Assembly: GCA_937901915.1 (NCBI GenBank)
Contig: CALGUD010000153.1
Coordinates: 17,913 to 81,912 of the forward strand
Direction: 5' to 3'
Origin: an uncultured Flavobacteriaceae bacterium
GTDB lineage: Bacteria; Bacteroidota; Bacteroidia; Flavobacteriales; Flavobacteriaceae
Length of the DNA: 64,000 nt
Position numbers and translations under genes: made by a program. Position 1 is the first letter of the stretch, and each line of letters begins with the position of its first letter. The notes under the pieces are model-generated. The model searched no databases. It was not told where the DNA came from and saw only the letters and a program-made list of their open reading frames with translations. Shown here piece after piece: positions 25,959 to 34,826 of this stretch.

Positions 25959-26921
25959 ATGCCAATTACTAATTCTCATTACAAACCTCCCTACCTGTTT
26001 AAAAACGGACACTTTTCTACGATCTATGCTGGATTGTTCCGGAAGGTGAATGGGGTTACACAGGAGCGGGAGTCCCTGGCATTAGATGACGGTGATTATT
26101 TAGATCTCGATTGGTCATTTGCGCATAAAAAAACCCGGAAAGTCATTATTGTAATGCACGGTTTAGAAGGCAATGCACAACGACCTTATATGACCGGAAC
26201 TGCAAAAATTTTTAATGAAAGCGGTTTTGATGCTGTATGTTTAAACTTCAGAAGTTGTAGTGGAAAAGTTAATAATTTATACCGCTCTTACCATTCCGGC
26301 GCTACGGATGACCTCCAGGTTATCATTAACCATATTTTGTCATTGAATAAGTACGATGCAATTGTATTAAAAGGCTTCAGCCTGGGAGGGAACATAACCT
26401 TAAAATACCTGGGAGAAGGAAATTATATTCCCAAAGAAATAAAAGCAGCCGTGGCTGTTTCCGTGCCTTGTTTTTTATTTGGTTCCATGCTGGAACTACA
26501 TAAATTAAAAAACGCGTTGTATGCTAAACGGTTTAAAAAGCACCTTCTAGAAAAATTGAAGTGGAAACAACAACTTTTTCCGGATAAAATAAATGACGAA
26601 GATTTAAAAAAAATTTTAACCCTAAAAGATTTTGATGATTTTTACACTTCTAAAGCACATGGCTTTACAGATGCACTGGATTATTATGAAAAGAGTAGTT
26701 CCCTACAGTTCCTGCCTTCAATTAAAATTCCCACATTAATAATAAACGCCAGAAATGATTCATTTCTTTCTCCCGAATGTTATCCTGTAAAGGAGGCCCG
26801 GGACCATTCTTCCCTCTTTTTAGAATTGCCGGAATATGGTGGACATGTAGGTTTTTTTGAAAAGGACAATGTGTATTACAATGAAAAAAGAGCTATGAGG
26901 TTTACAGAAGAAATGCTGTAA
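25959..26921 (+). CDS. YheT family alpha/beta hydrolase
   Basis: A 320-residue hydrolase of the YheT/ABHD1-3 group. The hallmark early motif YKPPYLFKNGHFSTIY is followed by IVMHGLEGNAQRPYM (65-79), the NFRSCSG segment (96-102), the nucleophile elbow KGFSLGGN with Ser141, the acid in INARNDSFLSPECYP and the histidine in GGHVGF near the C-terminus. Bacterial members act on esters of unknown nature in the cytoplasm or at the membrane. It has no operon partner; the divergent neighbour is the thioesterase. Confidence 0.9.
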   Translation: MPITNSHYKPPYLFKNGHFSTIYAGLFRKVNGVTQERESLALDDGDYLDLDWSFAHKKTRKVIIVMHGLEGNAQRPYMTGTAKIFNESGFDAVCLNFRSCSGKVNNLYRSYHSGATDDLQVIINHILSLNKYDAIVLKGFSLGGNITLKYLGEGNYIPKEIKAAVAVSVPCFLFGSMLELHKLKNALYAKRFKKHLLEKLKWKQQLFPDKINDEDLKKILTLKDFDDFYTSKAHGFTDALDYYEKSSSLQFLPSIKIPTLIINARNDSFLSPECYPVKEARDHSSLFLELPEYGGHVGFFEKDNVYYNEKRAMRFTEEML

Positions 26922-27038
26922 GTTTACTCAAGCATAAATTCCATATAGCTTATACCATTTACAATTAGGTTCATTTATTTTAATCAAAAATTAAAGCTTT
27001 AATTTTTTATCTTAGCAACTTAAATTTAATACTAAACA

Positions 27039-27563
27039 ATGAAAAGCATAAAAATTACATTCGCTGCATTATCCGCAATAATACTAATGGGCTGTGGAGG
27101 AAAAGAAGAAAAAAAAGGTAAGTTTCAGTACGATGTACAACCTGAGCCCGCAATTGAAACAACATCTGATACTACCACAACAACAGGTACTTTAGAAGTT
27201 GAAAAAGATAGCGCAGCAGCAGGAGCCAATATGGAGAATAAAGGTATTGGACCTATTACATCTTATACTTTTGAAGGAGAAGTAAATACCGAACTGGCCG
27301 CTCAAGGTGAAACAGTTTTTAAACAAATGTGTACTGCTTGCCACAAAACTGATCAGAAACTCATTGGCCCTCCCGTAAAAGGTATATTTGAACGACGCAG
27401 CGTGGAATGGGTAATGAATATGATATTAAATCCTGAGCAAATGCTCGATGAAGACCCTATTGCCATGGAGTTACTTAAAGAACACAACAATGTAAGAATG
27501 CTGGATCAAAACCTTACAGAAGAAGATGCCAAAGCCCTGGTTGAATATTTCAGGACTTTATAG
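27039..27563 (+). CDS. Cytochrome c lipoprotein
   Basis: A 174-residue lipoprotein: lipobox LMGC (Cys19), a Thr/Glu-rich linker of about 50 residues, then a class I cytochrome c domain of about 90 residues with CTACH at 98-102, the GPP turn (LIGPPVKG) and a Met in NNVRMLD as candidate sixth ligand. Tethered cytochromes of this form carry electrons between periplasmic dehydrogenases or reductases and the respiratory chain in Bacteroidota. No enzyme gene adjoins it, but the window encodes PQQ and GMC-type dehydrogenases that need such a carrier. It ends at the 28-bp palindromic terminator. Confidence 0.88.
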   Translation: MKSIKITFAALSAIILMGCGGKEEKKGKFQYDVQPEPAIETTSDTTTTTGTLEVEKDSAAAGANMENKGIGPITSYTFEGEVNTELAAQGETVFKQMCTACHKTDQKLIGPPVKGIFERRSVEWVMNMILNPEQMLDEDPIAMELLKEHNNVRMLDQNLTEEDAKALVEYFRTL

Positions 27564-27591
27564 AATTGATTTCAAGAAATATTAATACTTA

Positions 27592-27624
27592 AAAAGGGTG
27601 AAAAATTTTTCACCCTTTTCTTTC
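27592..27624 (+). terminator. Rho-independent terminator, identical to the one at 3364
   Basis: The same perfect 28-bp palindrome as 3364-3391 (arms AAAAGGGTGAAAAA and complement) at 27592-27619, followed by T-rich sequence, 29 bp after the cytochrome c stop. Confidence 0.8.
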
Positions 27625-27792
27625 GCCGCTGAAAAGCAAATATTTAAATTAATCCGTTAAGGTTATCTGACCGTTTATTCCTTTGAGGTAATTTTAAATC
27701 GAATAGATCACTAAGCTGTTTTTCAATTTTTCTAATTTTATACCTCCGCCTTCTTTGCTGTTCAATTAATATTAATCTTTAAAACCAATTCT

Positions 27793-28320
27793 ATGGAAAA
27801 TATTTTTTTTGATAGTTGGCAAAGCATTATAAGAACACTTATTATTACTATACTGGCATATGTTGCTATGATTTTTTTACTACGTTCTTCTGGCAAAAGA
27901 ACATTATCTAAAATGAATGCCTTTGATTTTGTAGTAACTATATCATTGGGATCTGCTTTAGCAACCGTGGCTTTAAATAAAAATGTTGCCCTGGCAGATG
28001 GTGTCTTAGCTTTTCTCTTACTCATTCTCTTGCAATTGGTAATTACCTGGTTATCTGTAAGATTTAAAAAAGTAAAGAGAATAATAACAAGCCAACCTAC
28101 ATTATTGCTTTATAAAGGTGAAATCCTGGACGATGTTATAAAAAAAGAAAGAATTACCCTCGAAGAACTTTACTTATCTGCCCGTGAAAAAGGTATTGGA
28201 GATCTTAAAGATATACAAGCAATTGTTCTTGAAACTACCGGTGAAATAACTGTAATGCCGGAAATAAAAACGGAACATCCGAAAGCAATGGAAAATGTGA
28301 AACATTTTAAAGATAATTAA
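27793..28320 (+). CDS. DUF421/YetF family membrane protein
   Basis: A 175-residue protein with two or three N-terminal membrane helices (about 10-30, 45-65, 68-88) and the YetF-type cytoplasmic domain: LLRSSGKRTLSKMNAFDFVVTISLGS (the family signature, residues 29-54), LLLYKGEILDDVIKKERITLEEL and the final VMPEIK. Members are of unknown function and often linked to spore or stress envelopes in other phyla. It is followed by a GNAT gene 9 bp later, so the two probably form a transcript. Confidence 0.88.
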   Translation: MENIFFDSWQSIIRTLIITILAYVAMIFLLRSSGKRTLSKMNAFDFVVTISLGSALATVALNKNVALADGVLAFLLLILLQLVITWLSVRFKKVKRIITSQPTLLLYKGEILDDVIKKERITLEELYLSAREKGIGDLKDIQAIVLETTGEITVMPEIKTEHPKAMENVKHFKDN

Positions 28321-28329
28321 TTTTTAATA

Positions 28330-28863
28330 ATGAAATACCTACTGGACGGCCGGGAAACAGAACGACTTCTTTTCCGGAAAATTAAGCAATCGGATTTTAA
28401 CACCTGGCTCGATTTTTTTAAAGACCCTGAATCCTCCATTCATTGGGTTTCAGAAAACCAAACCCCGGAAAATGAATGTGAAAACTGGTATAAAAAGCAA
28501 TTCCATCGGTATGAAAATGGTCTGGGAGGCATGAATGCCCTTATTGAAAAAGAAACCGGCAGACTTATTGGCCATTGCGGACTCCTGGTGCAAATTGTAG
28601 ATAACATTACCGAACTTGAAATAGGCTATTCCCTTCTGACTGAATTCCGGAACAAAGGTTATGCCACTGAAGCTGCAAAAAAATGCAGGGATTTTGCTTT
28701 TGAAAATAATTTTTCAGAATCATTAATTTCTATCATCAGTCTCACAAATACCCCTTCACAAAAAGTAGCATTAAAAAACGGAATGAAAATAGATAAACAA
28801 ACTATTTATAATAATAATGAAGTTTATATTTTCAGGATTCAAAAACAACAATTTAAGTCTTAA
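28330..28863 (+). CDS. GNAT acetyltransferase, RimJ/RimL type
   Basis: A 177-residue acetyltransferase of the RimJ/RimL-like group that modifies N-terminal amines. It opens with ETERLLFRKIKQSDFNTWLDF, the classic start of this family, carries IGHCGLLVQ in the central strands, the CoA loop in YSLLTEFRNKGYATEAAKKC, and the final NTPSQKVALKNGMK. The acceptor is unknown. It lies 9 bp after the YetF-like gene. Confidence 0.88.
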   Translation: MKYLLDGRETERLLFRKIKQSDFNTWLDFFKDPESSIHWVSENQTPENECENWYKKQFHRYENGLGGMNALIEKETGRLIGHCGLLVQIVDNITELEIGYSLLTEFRNKGYATEAAKKCRDFAFENNFSESLISIISLTNTPSQKVALKNGMKIDKQTIYNNNEVYIFRIQKQQFKS

Positions 28864-28927
28864 ATTGGTTTTTTTATCTTAAAAGCGTAATATGGTAGTT
28901 TCAAATCAAAATTAATCCTGGGTTTAG

Positions 28928-29515
28928 GTGAAAAAAATTTTTACATTTCTCGTATTTTTGTTCATTCTACTTAATGCTAAAGCGCAAAATGATCTTGTGG
29001 TTTATGGCTTTTATAAAATAGATGACAAATATTCCATTGAAAAAGATAGTCAGGAGATCCGGCAATGGATGCATTTCAAAACAGAGGCTATTATTGCAAA
29101 TAACATTGAATATAATCTTTTTGATAAAGGCCATCAAGGCGGTGGCCCAAATAACGCCGAATGGAACGCTGGTACTGATTTATACCTGGCTATTCGGCGG
29201 GGAGGTAAAATAAACCCACAAGATTTAAAAATTTCAATGAATGGTAGCCGGTTTATACCTCAATCTCCCTATTTAATTCAACAAGATTCCAATACTGTTT
29301 TATGGATACCAATTCCTTACGAACATTGGTATAAAGCACTTAGAAAAATAGAAAAACATGATTATAAAGAGCTTTACAGTGAAGAATTTTTAGCCGGGAT
29401 AAATGAAGGATATACACCTGTCGCTCCATTAAATACCGGGAAAATAATTGAGTTGAACTTCAATACAGGAAAGTCAGGTGTCACACAATATTTTCATGTG
29501 GCCTATGGAGAATAA
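28928..29515 (+). CDS. Secreted protein of unknown function
   Basis: A 195-residue protein starting at a GTG. The signal peptide (KKIFTFLVFLFILLNAKAQ) is clear, so it is exported to the periplasm or beyond. The mature part is mixed alpha/beta with aromatic residues (VVYGFYKIDDKYSIEKD, LWIPIPYEHWYKALRKIEKH) and no cysteines or recognised domain. It stands between the GNAT gene and the oxidative sugar cluster with about 60 and 110 bp gaps, with no sign of co-transcription. Confidence 0.65.
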   Translation: MKKIFTFLVFLFILLNAKAQNDLVVYGFYKIDDKYSIEKDSQEIRQWMHFKTEAIIANNIEYNLFDKGHQGGGPNNAEWNAGTDLYLAIRRGGKINPQDLKISMNGSRFIPQSPYLIQQDSNTVLWIPIPYEHWYKALRKIEKHDYKELYSEEFLAGINEGYTPVAPLNTGKIIELNFNTGKSGVTQYFHVAYGE

Positions 29516-29622
29516 GGAATGTTCAAGTTAATGTATGCAACAAGCTTTACCGGATCTTTTATTAATTTTCAGAATTAGAATAAAAATAATAACTTCCATC
29601 TTTAAAAATTAAACTAACCAAA

Positions 29623-30582
29623 ATGGACCGCAGAAAATTTGTTTACAGCACAGCTGCATTGGGCATAGCCGGTACGGCCACGGCACTGGCATTTTCACCT
29701 GATGAAAAAACACCCCATACACTCACAAAAGAAAAAAGATACCAGAACGGCAGGAGCCCATGGCCCATTTGCCTGGACACTGCTACCATTCGTACAGCTA
29801 AAAACCTCGAAGAAAAAGTGGATATAGCTGTTAAAGCAGGCTATGATGCTCTGGAACCATGGGATTGGGAATTGGCAGAATACGAAGAAGCCGGAGGTGA
29901 CTTAAAAAAACTTAGCCGGAAGATTAAAGACAGCGGACTCTTTGTTCCCAGCATGATTGGTCTGTGGGGATGTCTTCCGGAAACCGAAGAAGCTTTTCAG
30001 GAATCCCTTAAAGATACCCGGAACCGTATGCGAATGGCTTCTGAGATCGGGTGTACATACGTACAGGCCATCCCCAATAAGGTTGGGGAAAACTATGACT
30101 CCCAATTTGTGGCTTCCTGCTATAAAAGATTATTGGAAATTGGTATTGAAGAATATAATGTGATCCCGGCCCTGGTTTTTGTAAAAATGTTTCCGCTTAA
30201 AACCATGGGACAGGCAGCACAGATAGCTTTGGACACTAACCATCCTCAGGCTAAAATTATTCCCGATGTGTTTCATATGTACATCAGTGAAGGTGGCTTT
30301 AACGGACTAAAACTGCTTAAAGGTGAGATGTTCGCTATTTTTCAATATAACGACGCCCCTAAAAACATGGAACTTAAAGACATGGAAGATAAACACCGTG
30401 TTTACCCGGGTGACGGTATTTTACCGCTTCCGCAGATATTACAGGATTTAAAAGCAAGCGGATTTACAGGCTGCGTTTCTCTGGAACTCTATAATCCTGA
30501 ATACCATTCCCGGGATTTATTGGAAGTTGCCAAAACCGGCCTGGAGAAAACACTTAAAACCATTGAAGAGGCAGGTGTGTAG
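29623..30582 (+). CDS. Tat-exported sugar phosphate isomerase/epimerase family protein
   Basis: A 319-residue TIM-barrel protein. The N-terminus MDRRKFVYSTAALGIAG is a twin-arginine signal, so it folds in the cytoplasm and is exported. The barrel shows ICLDTATIRTA, DALEPWDWELAEYEE, FVPSMIGLWG, TYVQAIPNK, IIPDVFHMYISEGG, FAIFQYNDAPKNM and GCVSLELYNPEYH, with Glu, Asp, His and Glu at the usual metal sites. It begins a likely operon with a gluconate dehydrogenase subunit 3-like protein and a GMC oxidoreductase, a set found in Bacteroidota pathways that oxidise glycosides to 3-keto sugars. A lipoprotein relative at 11331 accompanies a PQQ dehydrogenase. Confidence 0.9.
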   Translation: MDRRKFVYSTAALGIAGTATALAFSPDEKTPHTLTKEKRYQNGRSPWPICLDTATIRTAKNLEEKVDIAVKAGYDALEPWDWELAEYEEAGGDLKKLSRKIKDSGLFVPSMIGLWGCLPETEEAFQESLKDTRNRMRMASEIGCTYVQAIPNKVGENYDSQFVASCYKRLLEIGIEEYNVIPALVFVKMFPLKTMGQAAQIALDTNHPQAKIIPDVFHMYISEGGFNGLKLLKGEMFAIFQYNDAPKNMELKDMEDKHRVYPGDGILPLPQILQDLKASGFTGCVSLELYNPEYHSRDLLEVAKTGLEKTLKTIEEAGV

Positions 30583-30682
30583 AATTAATTTGGTTAAAAA
30601 AAACTTAAAATTTCCGTCGGTAAAGCCAGGTTTGAAGATACAATCACTATATTTATTTTCTATCAACTAACCAATACATATT

Positions 30683-31225
30683 ATGAACAGGCGTGAGTCT
30701 CTAAAAAACATTGCCGCCGGAACTATAGGATTAGCAGCATTTTCCTATTTTTTAAGTTGCAAAGATTCCACAGGTTCTTCCGATACTTCGGTGGCTGAAG
30801 AATCCTCTTTTTTTACATCCACAGAAAAAAACACCCTTTCCTCAATAGCCGATACTATTATTCCGGCAGGAACTTCCATTGGAGCATTGTCTGTTGGTAC
30901 CGATAAATTCTTGGAAAGGCTTTTTGAAAAATGTTACGAGAAAGAAGTACAGGAAAATATTAAAACTCAGCTTGCTGTATTGGAACAAAAAGCAGAGCAA
31001 ACTCATGGTTCCGATTTCTCCGAATGTAGCCAGAAGCAACGTGAAGATTTGTTGCTGGTATTTTCAACTGCAGAAAATGAACAGGAAAAAGACTTCTTCG
31101 ATCTCATGAAATCACAAACCATCAGAGGATTCAGAACTTCTAAAGAAGTAATGGTAAAATATCTTAACTACGAAATAGCACCCGGTCGTTATCACGGCTG
31201 TGTGGATGTAAAAACAAGCGCATAA
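30683..31225 (+). CDS. Gluconate 2-dehydrogenase subunit 3 family protein
   Basis: A 180-residue small subunit of a periplasmic oxidoreductase. The N-terminus MNRRESLKNIAAGTIGLAAF combines a twin-arginine motif with a lipobox-like FLSC (Cys26). The mature domain is all helix, with the family segment SSFFTSTEKNTLSSIADTIIPA (about 40-61) and the end EIAPGRYHGCVDV. Subunit 3 is needed for export and stability of the flavin subunit in known gluconate dehydrogenases, and for glycoside 3-oxidation complexes of related bacteria. Its stop codon overlaps the ATG of the GMC oxidoreductase (TAATG), firm evidence of co-translation. Confidence 0.9.
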   Translation: MNRRESLKNIAAGTIGLAAFSYFLSCKDSTGSSDTSVAEESSFFTSTEKNTLSSIADTIIPAGTSIGALSVGTDKFLERLFEKCYEKEVQENIKTQLAVLEQKAEQTHGSDFSECSQKQREDLLLVFSTAENEQEKDFFDLMKSQTIRGFRTSKEVMVKYLNYEIAPGRYHGCVDVKTSA

Positions 31226-32931
31226 TGGCAAATTTTAATATAGATTCCGAAGAAAAAAGAACGTATGATGCCATAGTGATTGGCTCTGGTGCAAGTGGTG
31301 GATGGGCTGCCAAAGAACTTTGTGACAAAGGCTTAAAAACATTAGTCCTGGAACGAGGGCGGGATGTAAAACATATAAAAGATTATCCCACCGCATCCAA
31401 AGGTGACTGGGAATTTGAATACAGGGGTTCGGTACCGCTTGAAAAAAGGGAGCACCATAAAAATGCACGTTGGCTGAGAGAACAAACCCTTCACTGGCAA
31501 CTCCCGGATGATGAACAACCTGTTGTTTTTGAAAAACCATTTATCTGGGTACGTGGTTATCATGTAGGAGGAAAATCACTCTTATGGGCGCGACAAACAC
31601 AACGCTGGAGCGACTACGATTTTGAAGGTCCCATCCGAGATAATTTTGCAGTAGACTGGCCTATTCGTTATAAAGACATTGAGCCCTGGTACACACATGT
31701 TGAAAAATTTTCCGGTATAGCCGGGGATAAGGATGGTCTTCCGGAACTTCCGGACAGTGAGGTCATGAAAGCTTATGAAATGAGCTGTGTGGAAACCTAC
31801 TTTAAGGAAAAAATCAAGGAAAATTATGGTACTACCCGTCACCTCATCTCTGCACGTTGTGCACATTTAAGCGATCCGCAGGAAATTCACTTACAACAGG
31901 GCAGAAATAAATGCCAGGGACAGCGTATGTGTGACCGTGGCTGTATTTTTGGTGGTTATTTCAGCAGTAACTCCTCCACCATACCCTGGGCCATGAAAAC
32001 AGGAAACCTTACTATGAGGCCCAATGCAGTAGTCCATTCCATTATATATGATGACGAAAAAGGAAAAGCAACAGGCGTACGTATTATAGATGCAGAATCC
32101 AAAGAAATGATTGAATTCTATGCAAAAATCATATTTGTAAACGCATCCACCTTTAACAGCAATGCTATTCTGTTAAACTCAACTTCCAACCGGTTTCCGA
32201 ATGGGTTGGGAAATGATAACGGCCTGTTGGGCAAATATATGTCATGGCACAATTACCGTGGTAAAGGAAGTGCACGCTATGAAGGTTTGAAAGATAAAAC
32301 AACCGACGGAGGCAGGCCAACAAATGCATACGTTCCCCGTTTTCGGAATGTTTTTAAACAGGAAACAGACTTTTTAAGGGGGTATGCCATTGGAATAAGC
32401 GGTGGAAGAGGCACCAATTCTGATACCGAACCCATTGGTGATCAGCTCAGGGAAAATATTCTTAACCCGGAATTAGGCGACTGGCACATTAGCAGCTGGA
32501 TGATGGGTGAATGTGTGCCGGTGGAAGAAAACCATTTGCGTTTGCACCCGGAGTTAAAAGATAAATATGGTATTCCGCAGATCGTACTTTCGTGTGCCTG
32601 GACCGAAAATGATGACAAAATGGTAAATGATTATGTAGAGCAGTCCATTGAAATGTTTGAAAAAGCCGGATTTACTGATATTAATGTGCGTGACACAAAA
32701 GCACCTCCGGGATTAGACATTCACGAAATGGGCGGGGTACGCATGGGGAAAGACCCGAAAACCTCCTTGTTAAATGAGTGGAACCAGTTACACCATTGTA
32801 AAAATGTGTTTGTAACCGACGGGGCTTGTATGACCTCAACCGGTACGCAAAATCCGACATTAACTTTTATGGCTCTTACTGCCCGCGCAGCAAATTACGC
32901 CGTTGAGGAACTGAATAAGCAGAATATTTGA
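31225..32931 (+). CDS. GMC family FAD-dependent oxidoreductase (gluconate/glycoside dehydrogenase large subunit)
   Basis: A 568-residue flavoprotein. The FAD-binding motif is DAIVIGSGASGGWAAKELC (about 14-32), VGGKSLLWARQTQRW follows, and the C-terminal GMC signature is HEMGGVRMGKDP plus FVTDGACMTSTGTQNPTLT. The active-site His and Asn pair lies in the latter region. The lack of a signal peptide suits export by hitch-hiking with the Tat signal of its small subunit. It would oxidise a secondary hydroxyl of gluconate or a glycoside in the periplasm and pass electrons to a cytochrome c. The cytochrome subunit is not in the operon; the lipoprotein cytochrome at 27039 could serve. The YciI-like gene follows by 26 bp. 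Confidence 0.92.
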   Translation: MANFNIDSEEKRTYDAIVIGSGASGGWAAKELCDKGLKTLVLERGRDVKHIKDYPTASKGDWEFEYRGSVPLEKREHHKNARWLREQTLHWQLPDDEQPVVFEKPFIWVRGYHVGGKSLLWARQTQRWSDYDFEGPIRDNFAVDWPIRYKDIEPWYTHVEKFSGIAGDKDGLPELPDSEVMKAYEMSCVETYFKEKIKENYGTTRHLISARCAHLSDPQEIHLQQGRNKCQGQRMCDRGCIFGGYFSSNSSTIPWAMKTGNLTMRPNAVVHSIIYDDEKGKATGVRIIDAESKEMIEFYAKIIFVNASTFNSNAILLNSTSNRFPNGLGNDNGLLGKYMSWHNYRGKGSARYEGLKDKTTDGGRPTNAYVPRFRNVFKQETDFLRGYAIGISGGRGTNSDTEPIGDQLRENILNPELGDWHISSWMMGECVPVEENHLRLHPELKDKYGIPQIVLSCAWTENDDKMVNDYVEQSIEMFEKAGFTDINVRDTKAPPGLDIHEMGGVRMGKDPKTSLLNEWNQLHHCKNVFVTDGACMTSTGTQNPTLTFMALTARAANYAVEELNKQNI

Positions 32932-32957
32932 TTTGACAATTAAAATAATTTTTTGGA

Positions 32958-33248
32958 GTGTATATTATTTCATTAACCTACAAAGTGCCTTTAGAGGAAG
33001 TTGACCAACATCTGGATAGTCATATCAAATATTTAAACAAGCAGTATGATCTTGGAAATTTTCAGGCTTCAGGAAGAAAAGTACCAAGAACGGGCGGAAT
33101 AATCTTTTCCAAAATATCCGATAAAAATAAATTACTGGAGGTTATAGCAGAAGATCCATTTATAAAGAATAACATAGCAGACTATGACCTTATAGAGTTT
33201 ACACCAACTAAAACCAGTGAAGAGTTGAAGGTTATAATGAATTGGTAG
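32958..33248 (+). CDS. YciI-like protein
   Basis: A 96-residue ferredoxin-like-fold protein of the YciI family, starting at GTG. The family pattern is VDQHLDSHIKYLNKQYDLGNFQASGRKVPRTGGII, with the conserved His at about 22 followed by a Gly-rich stretch, and AEDPFIKNNIADYDLIEFTP near the end. Relatives in other bacteria are small hydrolases or dimeric binding proteins. It is 26 bp behind the GMC oxidoreductase and may be the last gene of that transcript, though it also occurs alone in other genomes. Confidence 0.85.
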   Translation: MYIISLTYKVPLEEVDQHLDSHIKYLNKQYDLGNFQASGRKVPRTGGIIFSKISDKNKLLEVIAEDPFIKNNIADYDLIEFTPTKTSEELKVIMNW

Positions 33249-33324
33249 ATTCATCATAAACTACCCACTCTAAAAACCCTAAGTTCGTGGACTTAATCGT
33301 TACTAACTAAATAATTAATTAATT

Positions 33325-33356
33325 TTACCATTTTGGTAACTTTTTTATTATATTTG
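33325..33356 (+). promoter_or_regulatory. Palindrome and -7 box in front of higBA (likely operator-promoter)
   Basis: TTACCA (33325-33330), three-base spacer, TGGTAA (33334-33339) is an inverted repeat 10 bp ahead of an exact -7 box TATATTTG (33349-33356), which ends 11 bp before the toxin ATG. The HigA-like antitoxin is expected to bind here and repress the operon; that is inferred from position and family. Confidence 0.55.
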
Positions 33357-33367
33357 TCGTACATACT

Positions 33368-33661
33368 ATGAGGGTAATCGCTAAAAAAATACTGCGCGAG
33401 TTCTGGGGGAAGCATGCGGATTCTAAAGATCAGCTAAAAACCTGGTATAGAGAAGCATCAAAAGCAAATTGGAAAAGTCCGGTTGATATAAAGGCTGAAT
33501 ATGCAAAGGCGAGTATATTAAAAAGCGGGCGTATTGTGTTTAATATTTGTGGTAATAAATACCGGTTGGTCGTAAATATAAATTATGTAAGACAATGGAT
33601 ATTTATTCGGTTCATAGGAACTCATAATGATTACGATAAAATAGATGCAGATAAAATATAA
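33368..33661 (+). CDS. higB: HigB-type mRNA interferase toxin
   Basis: A 97-residue HigB-type toxin of the RelE superfamily. It begins MRVIAKKILREFWGKHADSK, has LKTWYREASKANWKSPVDIKAEYAKASIL in the middle, and ends in the core strands GRIVFNICGNKYRLVVNINY plus IRFIGTHNDYDKID. Lys, Arg and His residues of the last strands match the ribosome-dependent RNase site. As usual for HigBA, toxin precedes antitoxin; only 3 bp separate the genes. Confidence 0.92.
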   Translation: MRVIAKKILREFWGKHADSKDQLKTWYREASKANWKSPVDIKAEYAKASILKSGRIVFNICGNKYRLVVNINYVRQWIFIRFIGTHNDYDKIDADKI

Positions 33662-33664
33662 GCT

Positions 33665-34021
33665 ATGGATATAAAGGTTATAAAAACAGAAGAAGACTAT
33701 AATCAGGCACTAAAGAGGTTTGAGAAAATATTTCATGCCCCTGTTGATTCAAAAGAAGGCGATGAAGCAGAAATTTTATCCATACTGATTGAAAAATTTG
33801 AAGATGAACATTATCCCATTGGCGATCCTGACCCTATCGAAGCAATCAAATTCAGAATGGAACAAATGGGAATGACCAATAAAGACCTGGCTGATATTAT
33901 TGGGTACAAGAGCAGGGTTTCAGAAATTTTTAGCCGTAAAAGAAAATTAACACTCAAAATGATAAGAAATCTTCATGAGAAATTGAATATACCTTATGAA
34001 TCATTGATTACTGATTACTAA
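33665..34021 (+). CDS. higA: HigA-type antitoxin with HTH (XRE) domain
   Basis: A 118-residue antitoxin. The first 55 residues are acidic and helical; the second half is an XRE-type helix-turn-helix, AIKFRMEQMGMTNKDLADIIGYKSRVSEIFSRKRKLTLKMIRNLHEKLNIP in overlapping helices, that binds operator DNA. It neutralises the HigB toxin and represses the operon, probably at the TTACCA palindrome in front of higB. It ends 33 bp before an unknown exported protein. Confidence 0.92.
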   Translation: MDIKVIKTEEDYNQALKRFEKIFHAPVDSKEGDEAEILSILIEKFEDEHYPIGDPDPIEAIKFRMEQMGMTNKDLADIIGYKSRVSEIFSRKRKLTLKMIRNLHEKLNIPYESLITDY

Positions 34022-34054
34022 AGTAAATTTAGCCATTATCTGAATGTATCAATC

Positions 34055-34549
34055 ATGGTTAAAACATTTTATATTCTGATATTTTCATTATTCCTTTTTG
34101 TCACAAAGAGCATGGACAATATCCCTCAAGACGATAGAAAGTTGGCCGATTATGAAAAAAATTTAAATCAAGCAGCAGAATTTTATCTTTCTGAAAAAGA
34201 GATTCCTGAAAACATTCTTATAAAACTTGTGCCAACAAACCAAGACGAGTTTGGATTGTATTATGGAACAACATATCCGGATCATAAACTTTATGAAAGT
34301 AATTTCTTTTACGATACAAGTAACATGATTTTTGGACAAGTGATTTATGAAAAGAATGAAAAATTTTACCCCTTGGCCTTACAACTTGCCAGCTTTGCAG
34401 ATGGTGAATATGCCGAATGGTTTATTGAAAATTTAGAGGGAATCATTGCCCTGGATCCTCCAAAATTTTGTAGGTCAGCAAAAGGAAAAGAATACCTGAG
34501 GTATAATCCAATGAAATATTTTTATGAGGATTTACAATGCGAGAATTAA
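34055..34549 (+). CDS. Small secreted protein of unknown function
   Basis: A 164-residue protein with an N-terminal hydrophobic signal (FYILIFSLFLFVTKS). No clear lipobox. The mature part has helices rich in Glu and Tyr (KNLNQAAEFYLSEKEIPENILIKLVPTNQDE in two segments) and a C-terminal pattern (KGKEYLRYNPMKYFYEDL). I do not recognise a family. It follows higA by 33 bp but has its own start, and it stands before the 277-bp leader of ileS. Whether it belongs to the toxin-antitoxin transcript is unclear. Confidence 0.6.
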   Translation: MVKTFYILIFSLFLFVTKSMDNIPQDDRKLADYEKNLNQAAEFYLSEKEIPENILIKLVPTNQDEFGLYYGTTYPDHKLYESNFFYDTSNMIFGQVIYEKNEKFYPLALQLASFADGEYAEWFIENLEGIIALDPPKFCRSAKGKEYLRYNPMKYFYEDLQCEN

Positions 34550-34826
34550 ACAAAATTTTCTCTTCTAATTTTTAGAGGAAACACTAAAATCAATCAATTC
34601 TATCTCGAATTGATGTTAGTACACCTTAAAAGGGTTAAAGAATTAAGTTTACATTTCTTCTTATCACAAATAGATTATTTAAGTTAAATCATGAATGATT
34701 AACTTGCACCATCCTTTTCACCATTTCTTAACCCTTCAATTTGTTGAAATTTAGTATTTTCGCAAATTAATTCTGCCAGGGCAGTATTAATTAGGATTTG
34801 TAAAGGCTATAACCGTAAAGATTGTA

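Noticed and set aside
25857..26012. N-terminal extension of the thioesterase to 26012
   Set aside because: It would overlap the divergent hydrolase gene and the residues are unlike the family; the ATG at 25856 fits.
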